From the NCBI GenBank assembly GCA_002345625.1, contig DDWE01000008.1, positions 1 to 16,210 on the forward strand: a DNA stretch of 16,210 bases, read 5' to 3'. Origin of the DNA: Desulfuromonadaceae bacterium UBA2294. GTDB lineage: Bacteria > Desulfobacterota > Desulfuromonadia > Desulfuromonadales > UBA2294. How positions within the stretch are numbered: the stretch's first letter is position 1; every line of letters starts with the position of its first letter. Below, in pieces: positions 11,959-16,210 of this stretch. Below the pieces are notes generated by a model. It did no database searches. It saw only the letters and a list, made by a program, of their open reading frames with translations, and was not told where the DNA came from. The translations under genes were made by a program, and so were the position numbers.

Positions 11959-13517
11959 AAATAGAAATTGTTATCCTTATTGCCATTCTGGTCGGTGCCG
12001 CTGGCGCCGCACTTGGAGCCTTGATGCGCGGGCGCATGGGCGGTTCGCGGATCGCAAATGCAGAGCGTGATGCAAATCAAATTGTTGAAACGGCAAAAAA
12101 AGAGGCGGAATCGCTACGCAAAGAAGCGGTGATCCAGGCGAAAGACACTGTACTGCAGGCCAAATCTGAGTGGGAAAACGAATCCCGTGAACTGCGCCGT
12201 GAGATTCAGGGCCAGGAGCGCCGACTGCAACAAAAAGAGGAGAACCTCGACCGTAAGGACGTTCAGATCGGTGATCGTGAAGAGGAGTTGCTGCGTCGAG
12301 AACAGCGTCACCTGGAGCAGGAGGAGCGTTTGCGTGATCGCGAGCGGGAAGCCGAACAACTGGTTCAGGAGCAGCGTGCCCGTCTGGAGAAGGTGTCCGG
12401 TCTGAGCTCTGATGAAGCGAAACGGCTGTTGATGGAGGCGATGGAGGGTGAAGCCCGGCACGATAGCGCCAAAATGATCAAGCTGATAGAGGAAGAAGCA
12501 CGCGAAACTGCGGACAAGAAAGCGAAAAATATTCTCGCCTTGGCAATCCAGCGCTATGCCGGTGATTATGTTGCAGAGCGGGCCGTCAGTGTCGTGCCGT
12601 TGCCAAATGATGAAATGAAAGGGCGGATCATTGGTCGTGAGGGGCGTAACATCCGCGCTATTGAAGCGGCGACGGGCATCGACCTGATTATTGATGATAC
12701 TCCGGAAGCCGTGATCATCTCTGGCTTTAATCCGGTGCGCCGCGAAGTCGCACGCCTTTCCCTCGAGAAGCTCATTGCCGATGGCCGTATCCATCCTTCC
12801 CGTATTGAAGAAGTGGTGAAAAAGTCGGAGCAGGAAGTAGACGATGCAATCCGTGAAGCAGGCGAACAGGCGACCTTCGACGTCGGTGTGCACGGCATTC
12901 ACCCCGAGATTGTTAAGCTGGTTGGGCGTTTGCGCTATCGGACTTCCTATGGGCAGAACGTTCTGCAACACTCCCTTGAGGTCGCTTTCCTTTGCGGGAT
13001 CATGGCCGCAGAGTTGGGGATTAACGTCAAACAGGCAAAACGGGCCGGGTTGTTGCACGATATTGGCAAGGCAGTCGACCATGAAATCGAAGGGTCGCAT
13101 GCTGTTATCGGCGCCGATCTCGCCCGCAAATACGGCGAGTCACAAATGATCGTCCATGCGCTGGCGGCTCATCACGAGGACGAAAAACCGGAAACGGTTC
13201 TGGCGGTTCTTGTGCAGGCCGCGGATGCCCTCTCCGGCGCCCGTCCCGGTGCCCGGCGCGAGATGTTGGAGACCTACGTCAAGCGGCTTGAGGATCTTGA
13301 GCGCATTGGGACCTTTTTTCCGGGCTGCAACAGTTGCTTTGCTATTCAGGCCGGACGTGAGATCCGGGTGATGGTTGCCAGTGAGCAGGTCTCGGATGAT
13401 CAAGCCCACATTCTGGCCCGTGATATTGCCAAAAAGATTGAGCAGGAGATGGCTTATCCAGGCCAGATCAAGGTCAACGTCATTCGTGAGACCCGGGCAG
13501 TTGAATATGCCAAATAG
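11955..13517 (+). CDS. rny: Ribonuclease Y
   Basis: A 520-residue membrane-anchored endoribonuclease that starts mRNA decay. An N-terminal transmembrane helix (about residues 4-24, IVILIAILVGAAGAALGAL) is followed by a long charged coiled coil (about 35-190). A KH RNA-binding domain comes next (GRIIGREGRNIRAIE), then an HD domain with H368-D369 in LLHDIGKAVD and a later AAHHEDEKPE. Length and HD numbering agree with the Bacillus subtilis enzyme as I recall it. The start is GTG 11955, with GGAGGGAGG nine bases upstream; the reading frame continues upstream only into ygfA. It overlaps the ygfA stop by four bases. The next gene is ymdB-like, the same rny-ymdB order as in Firmicutes. Gammaproteobacteria use RNase E instead; whether this organism also has RNase E cannot be seen. 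Confidence 0.96.
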   Translation: MKIEIVILIAILVGAAGAALGALMRGRMGGSRIANAERDANQIVETAKKEAESLRKEAVIQAKDTVLQAKSEWENESRELRREIQGQERRLQQKEENLDRKDVQIGDREEELLRREQRHLEQEERLRDREREAEQLVQEQRARLEKVSGLSSDEAKRLLMEAMEGEARHDSAKMIKLIEEEARETADKKAKNILALAIQRYAGDYVAERAVSVVPLPNDEMKGRIIGREGRNIRAIEAATGIDLIIDDTPEAVIISGFNPVRREVARLSLEKLIADGRIHPSRIEEVVKKSEQEVDDAIREAGEQATFDVGVHGIHPEIVKLVGRLRYRTSYGQNVLQHSLEVAFLCGIMAAELGINVKQAKRAGLLHDIGKAVDHEIEGSHAVIGADLARKYGESQMIVHALAAHHEDEKPETVLAVLVQAADALSGARPGARREMLETYVKRLEDLERIGTFFPGCNSCFAIQAGREIRVMVASEQVSDDQAHILARDIAKKIEQEMAYPGQIKVNVIRETRAVEYAK

Positions 13518-13560
13518 CCAGGATTTTGTCCCGGGCGGATGTGAAGGGCGGGCTTGAGCG

Positions 13561-14343
13561 GTGCGTATACTCTTTGTTGGTGACGTCGTCGGCCGTGCGG
13601 GTCGACTCGCTCTCTCGGAACGCCTCGGGCGACTCGTGGATCGACATAATGTCGACCTTGTTGTGGCCAACGGCGAGAATGCCGCAGCCGGCTTCGGTCT
13701 GACAGCGGATGTGGCAGATGAACTGTTTGACCTTGGCATCGATGTGTTGACCTCCGGGAATCACATCTGGGACAAGAAGGAGGTCGTCGAGATTCTCGAG
13801 CGCGAGGAGCGGTTATTGCGTCCGGCCAACTACCCCGGGGATGCGCCGGGAAGGGGTGCTGCGGTATTTCATACGCCGGGAGGAGTTCCTGTCGGTGTGT
13901 TGAATCTTGAGGGACGGGTGTTCATGAGTAACATCGACTGCCCGTTTCGCTGCGCGGATCATCAACTGGCTGAGATGCAGAAGAAGACGTCGATCATTCT
14001 GGTCGATTTTCACGCCGAGGCGACCAGCGAGAAAATGGCGCTCTGCTGGTATCTCGATGGTCGGGTTTCAGCGATTGTTGGCACGCATACCCATGTGCAG
14101 ACTGCGGATGAGCGGGTTCTTCCGAACGGCACTGCATTCATCTCTGATGTCGGGATGACTGGTAGTCGCGACGGGGTGATCGGTATGCGTCGTGAGGCGA
14201 TCATCGAGAAGTTTCTTACGCAGCGGCCGGCTCGTTTCGAAGTAGCGAAAAACGATCCGGTTCTGTCTGCGGTTGTCATTGACATCGATGAAGAAACTGG
14301 CAGAGCCCGGCGGATAGATCGGGTCATGGAGCTGATTGGCTGA
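13561..14343 (+). CDS. YmdB-type metallophosphoesterase
   Basis: A 260-residue calcineurin-like metallophosphoesterase of the YmdB/TIGR00282 type. The di-metal ligands are all visible: D8 (FVGDVVG), E39 and N40 (NGENAA), N67-H68 (TSGNHIWD), H151 (VDFHAEATSEK), H176 and H178 (GTHTHVQTAD). The closing DVGMTGSRDGVIGM is also characteristic. In Bacillus subtilis YmdB is a 2',3'-cyclic nucleotide phosphodiesterase that affects biofilm and sporulation gene expression and interacts with RNase Y. The start is GTG 13561, with a purine-rich GAAGGGCGGG upstream. It lies 43 bp after rny and is probably co-transcribed. The exact substrate here is inferred from the family. No residue of the metal site is missing. 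Confidence 0.93.
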   Translation: MRILFVGDVVGRAGRLALSERLGRLVDRHNVDLVVANGENAAAGFGLTADVADELFDLGIDVLTSGNHIWDKKEVVEILEREERLLRPANYPGDAPGRGAAVFHTPGGVPVGVLNLEGRVFMSNIDCPFRCADHQLAEMQKKTSIILVDFHAEATSEKMALCWYLDGRVSAIVGTHTHVQTADERVLPNGTAFISDVGMTGSRDGVIGMRREAIIEKFLTQRPARFEVAKNDPVLSAVVIDIDEETGRARRIDRVMELIG

Positions 14344-14418
14344 TAATCTATTTCACCGTCGATTCAGCTAAAATCAGAGCCAGAGTGAGTCTAACAGCAA
14401 ATAATGCAGGTGTTGAAA

Positions 14419-15711
14419 ATGAACTTTATTGAGGAATTGACCTGGCGCGGCATGATCCACGACATTACGCCCGGTGCGGAAGATCAGCTGCAAAAAGAGA
14501 TGACAGCCGCCTATGTCGGGATCGACCCGACAGCGGATTCCCTGCATATCGGCCATCTGGTCAGCGTGATGATGCTCAAGCATCTGCAGATCGCCGGCCA
14601 TAAACCGATTGCGCTGGTCGGCGGGGCGACCGGAATGATCGGTGATCCTTCCGGAAAATCGGCCGAGCGTAACCTTCTCGACGAACCGACATTGCGTCAT
14701 AATGAAGAGTGTCTGAAAAAGCAGTTGGCAAAGTTCCTCGATTTTACGTCGGATGCTCCGAATGCCGCTGAACTGGTGAATAATTACGACTGGATGAAGG
14801 AGTTCAGCTTTCTGGCATTCATTCGTGATATAGGCAAGCATGTGACCGTCAATTACATGATGGCCAAGGACAGCGTCAAGAAGCGGCTTTGCGAAGAAGC
14901 CAAAACCGGGATGTCTTTTACCGAGTTTACCTACCAACTTGTTCAAGGGACCGACTTCCTTCATCTCTACCGTGAGAAGAACTGCAAACTGCAGATGGGC
15001 GGATCGGATCAGTGGGGTAATATCACCACCGGCACCGAGCTTATTCGTCGCAAGGAAGGTGGTGTAGCCTTTGCTCTGACTTGTCCGCTTATCACCAAAG
15101 CGGACGGCGGCAAGTTCGGTAAAACGGAGAGCGGCAACGTATGGCTCGATCCGCGGCTGACAACGCCGTACAAGTTCTATCAGTTCTGGCTCAACGTTTC
15201 TGATGCCGACGCCGAGAAATACATTAAGATCTTCACCCTTTTGGATAGGGGAAAGATCGCAGGTCTGGTCAAGGAACAGGAGTCCGCACCTCATCTGCGG
15301 CCGTTGCAGAAACGTCTGGCCAGGGAGGTCACCTGCATGGTCCACGGCGAGGAAGAATATAACAAGGCCGTAGAGGCTTCGGAAATTCTGTTTGGCAAAG
15401 CGACGGCTGCGAGCCTGGCTAGGCTCGATCGGGAGACCTTCCTCTCTGTCTTCGAGGGTGTTCCGACCTATGAGGTCGACCGTGCCAAGCTTGCGAGCGG
15501 TGTGCCGGTCGTCGAGCTGCTTACTGTGGAAACAGCGGCTTTCCCCTCGAAAGGCGAGTTGCGCCGTATGATCAAAGGGAACGGGCTCAGCCTGAACAAG
15601 GCGAGAATAGCTGATCAGGAATACATAGTGACGGAGGGCGATCTGATCAACGGCTCCTACATTCTGGTGCAGAAGGGCAAGAAGGAGTATTCCATTATCG
15701 AGGCGGTGTGA
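14419..15711 (+). CDS. tyrS: Tyrosyl-tRNA synthetase
   Basis: A 430-residue class I aminoacyl-tRNA synthetase that charges tRNA-Tyr. The HIGH motif is at residues 43-46 (SLHIGHL). GMIGDPSGKSAER follows, then the tyrosine/ATP region LQMGGSDQWGNI. The KMSKS-equivalent loop is KFGKT (232-236), the form used by bacterial TyrRS. An S4-like RNA-binding domain occupies the C-terminus from about residue 365 (SKGELRRMIKGNGLSLN). ATG 14419 is chosen because AGGTG lies six bases upstream and MNFIEEL is the usual N-terminus. ATG 14404 is in frame but lacks a ribosome site. It lies 75 bp after the ymdB-type gene with no terminator between, so it may be co-transcribed. A weak hairpin follows the stop, then the rRNA operon. 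Confidence 0.97.
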   Translation: MNFIEELTWRGMIHDITPGAEDQLQKEMTAAYVGIDPTADSLHIGHLVSVMMLKHLQIAGHKPIALVGGATGMIGDPSGKSAERNLLDEPTLRHNEECLKKQLAKFLDFTSDAPNAAELVNNYDWMKEFSFLAFIRDIGKHVTVNYMMAKDSVKKRLCEEAKTGMSFTEFTYQLVQGTDFLHLYREKNCKLQMGGSDQWGNITTGTELIRRKEGGVAFALTCPLITKADGGKFGKTESGNVWLDPRLTTPYKFYQFWLNVSDADAEKYIKIFTLLDRGKIAGLVKEQESAPHLRPLQKRLAREVTCMVHGEEEYNKAVEASEILFGKATAASLARLDRETFLSVFEGVPTYEVDRAKLASGVPVVELLTVETAAFPSKGELRRMIKGNGLSLNKARIADQEYIVTEGDLINGSYILVQKGKKEYSIIEAV

Positions 15712-15716
15712 TGTCG

Positions 15717-15740
15717 CTAGGGTGTTTCGCCCTGGATTTT
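15717..15740 (+). terminator. Possible weak terminator after tyrS
   Basis: CTAGGG (15717-15722) pairs with CCCTGG (15730-15735, one G-U pair) across a 7-base loop and is followed by ATTTT. It lies six bases after the tyrS stop. The T run is short, so termination is likely partial, and read-through toward the rRNA operon is possible. Confidence 0.4.
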
Positions 15741-15812
15741 GCACCGTTCGCCGGCGTCGAATTGACATGACCGCCGTGCGGGAAAAGTGTTGGAGTGGAG
15801 AAATGGAAAGCG

Positions 15813-15835
15813 GGTCTTTTTTTTACAAAAAGACC
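15813..15835. repeat. Inverted repeat abutting the rRNA promoter -35 box
   Basis: GGTCTTTTT (15813-15821) and AAAAAGACC (15827-15835) are exact complements around TTTAC. The right arm ends one base before TTGACA. The A/T-rich tract occupies the place of an UP element and could bind the polymerase alpha subunit or a dimeric regulator. Confidence 0.6.
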
Positions 15836-15865
15836 TTGACACTCGCTGGGTAAATTCGGTATAAC
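15836..15865 (+). promoter_or_regulatory. rRNA operon promoter (P1)
   Basis: A perfect TTGACA (15836-15841) and TATAAC (15860-15865, 5/6) are separated by 18 bases. An A/T-rich tract lies immediately upstream. A GC-rich discriminator (CACGCC) follows the -10, the pattern linked in other bacteria to stringent control of rRNA. Transcription would start near 15872, giving a leader of about 240 bases before the 16S rRNA. Confidence 0.8.
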
Positions 15866-15955
15866 CACGCCTCGTTGCCGAAAAGAACCGAAACAGATCT
15901 CGGGACGCGAGTAGGCAGCCTTAAAGTAAAAAAGAGTATCACTGCTAAAAAGAGA

Positions 15956-15985
15956 TTGACAGGGAAGCATAGTGCAGGTTATTGT
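15956..15985 (+). promoter_or_regulatory. Possible second rRNA promoter (P2)
   Basis: A perfect TTGACA (15956-15961) is followed after 18 bases by TATTGT (15980-15985, 4/6). It lies exactly 120 bp downstream of P1, a spacing like the tandem P1-P2 of E. coli rrn operons. The -10 is weak. Confidence 0.4.
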
Positions 15986-15991
15986 TTCCTT

Positions 15992-16013
15992 CTGCCGCAA
16001 CGAAACGCGGCGG
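15992..16013 (+). other. rRNA leader hairpin
   Basis: CTGCCGC (15992-15998) pairs with GCGGCGG (16007-16013), seven pairs including one G-U, across the loop AACGAAAC. It lies in the transcribed leader before the boxA-like element and may help leader folding or processing. Confidence 0.5.
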
Positions 16014-16023
16014 TGATAAAAGC

Positions 16024-16036
16024 TGGTCTTTGAAAA
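16024..16036 (+). promoter_or_regulatory. boxA-like antitermination element
   Basis: TGGTCTTTGAAAA differs by one base from the TGTTCTTTGAAAA-type boxA common in rRNA leaders. It lies about 75 bases before the 16S rRNA, as expected for NusB/NusE-dependent antitermination of rRNA transcription. Confidence 0.65.
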
Positions 16037-16111
16037 CTGAATAGCAGATGTTTGAGATGGTTTACGCGTAACAAATGTAAAACCAAAAGCAGAATCGAAT
16101 TTTGCAGTTAT

Positions 16112-16210
16112 AAACTGGAGAGTTTGATCCTGGCTCAGAACGAACGCTGGCCGCGTGCTTAACACTTGCAAGTCGAACGCGAAAGGGACTTCGGTCCCGA
16201 GTAGAGTGGC
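16112..16210 (+). rRNA. rrs: 16S ribosomal RNA, 5' end (partial)
   Basis: The first 99 bases of a 16S rRNA gene, cut by the right edge. The start was set by aligning AAACTGGAG with E. coli position 1 (AAATTGAAG). The conserved stretch AGAGTTTGATCCTGGCTCAG (16119-16138), the universal 27F site, follows, then GAACGCTGG and GCAAGTCGAACG. A perfect GGGAC-TTCG-GTCCC hairpin forms the tip of helix 6. Two bases differ from what is near-universal: C instead of G at E. coli position 41, and T instead of A at position 55. The mature 5' end depends on processing and may differ by a few bases. 23S and 5S genes would be expected beyond the edge. Confidence 0.97.

Noticed and set aside
12114..13100. 328-codon open frame opposite rny
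   Set aside because: Rich in F, L, Q and H as expected from reversing a glutamate/arginine coiled coil; no domain and no start signal.
14374..15768. 464-codon open frame opposite tyrS
   Set aside because: Same reason: fully covers tyrS on the other strand, has no ribosome site or family likeness, and its composition is that of a reverse-frame shadow.
15762..15790. TTGACA at 15762 as an additional rRNA promoter
   Set aside because: No -10-like sequence lies 16-19 bases downstream; the region there is GC-rich followed by GGAAAAGTG.

Overview
The window looks like chromosomal DNA of a Gram-negative, free-living bacterium of the Desulfuromonadales/Geobacterales (old Deltaproteobacteria). Four things point there. 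The citrate synthase is of the eukaryote-like type described from Geobacteraceae. A dusB-ntrB-ntrC-like cluster lies next to a candidate sigma-54 promoter. A zapA-6S RNA-ygfA block is followed by rny-ymdB. The 16S rRNA opens with a proteobacterial-type 5' end. This rests on protein reading and gene order, not on a database search. Nearly all of the window is housekeeping DNA. I see no insertion sequence, phage, CRISPR array, toxin-antitoxin pair or defence island.

Layout. Positions 1-2433 (minus strand) hold a tightly packed operon: dusB, an NtrB-like histidine kinase, and an NtrC-like response regulator cut by the window edge. Positions 2434-2791 are a 358-bp intergenic region with a candidate sigma-54 promoter, a candidate sigma-70 promoter and two strong inverted repeats. 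It leads to gltA (2792-4105), which ends in a textbook intrinsic terminator. A monocistronic-looking outer-membrane beta-barrel protein of unknown function follows (4240-5271).

Positions 5424-14343 are a long plus-strand run of genes for chromosome, membrane and RNA housekeeping. In order they are smc, a small roadblock/LC7 protein, ftsY with an N-terminal membrane segment, a ZapB-like coiled-coil protein, zapA, a 6S RNA gene supported by a long-range closing stem, 5-formyltetrahydrofolate cyclo-ligase, RNase Y and the YmdB-type phosphodiesterase. Two junctions use 4-base GTGA overlaps. A good sigma-70 promoter sits across the ftsY stop codon. tyrS follows, and then a 400-bp rRNA leader with a strong promoter, a possible second promoter, a boxA-like element and the first 99 bases of a 16S rRNA gene at the right edge.

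How they fit together. Most genes serve growth: chromosome segregation (SMC), co-translational membrane insertion (FtsY), Z-ring assembly (ZapA and its small partner), RNA polymerase control (6S RNA), mRNA decay (RNase Y/YmdB), tRNA charging and modification (TyrS, DusB) and ribosome synthesis (rrn). The left side couples nitrogen-type two-component signalling with TCA-cycle entry through the gltA control region. The items most worth a second look are the roadblock protein between smc and ftsY, the sigma-54-like promoter and palindromes before gltA, the unclassified beta-barrel protein, and the inverted repeat touching the rrn -35 box. No clearly undescribed system is visible.
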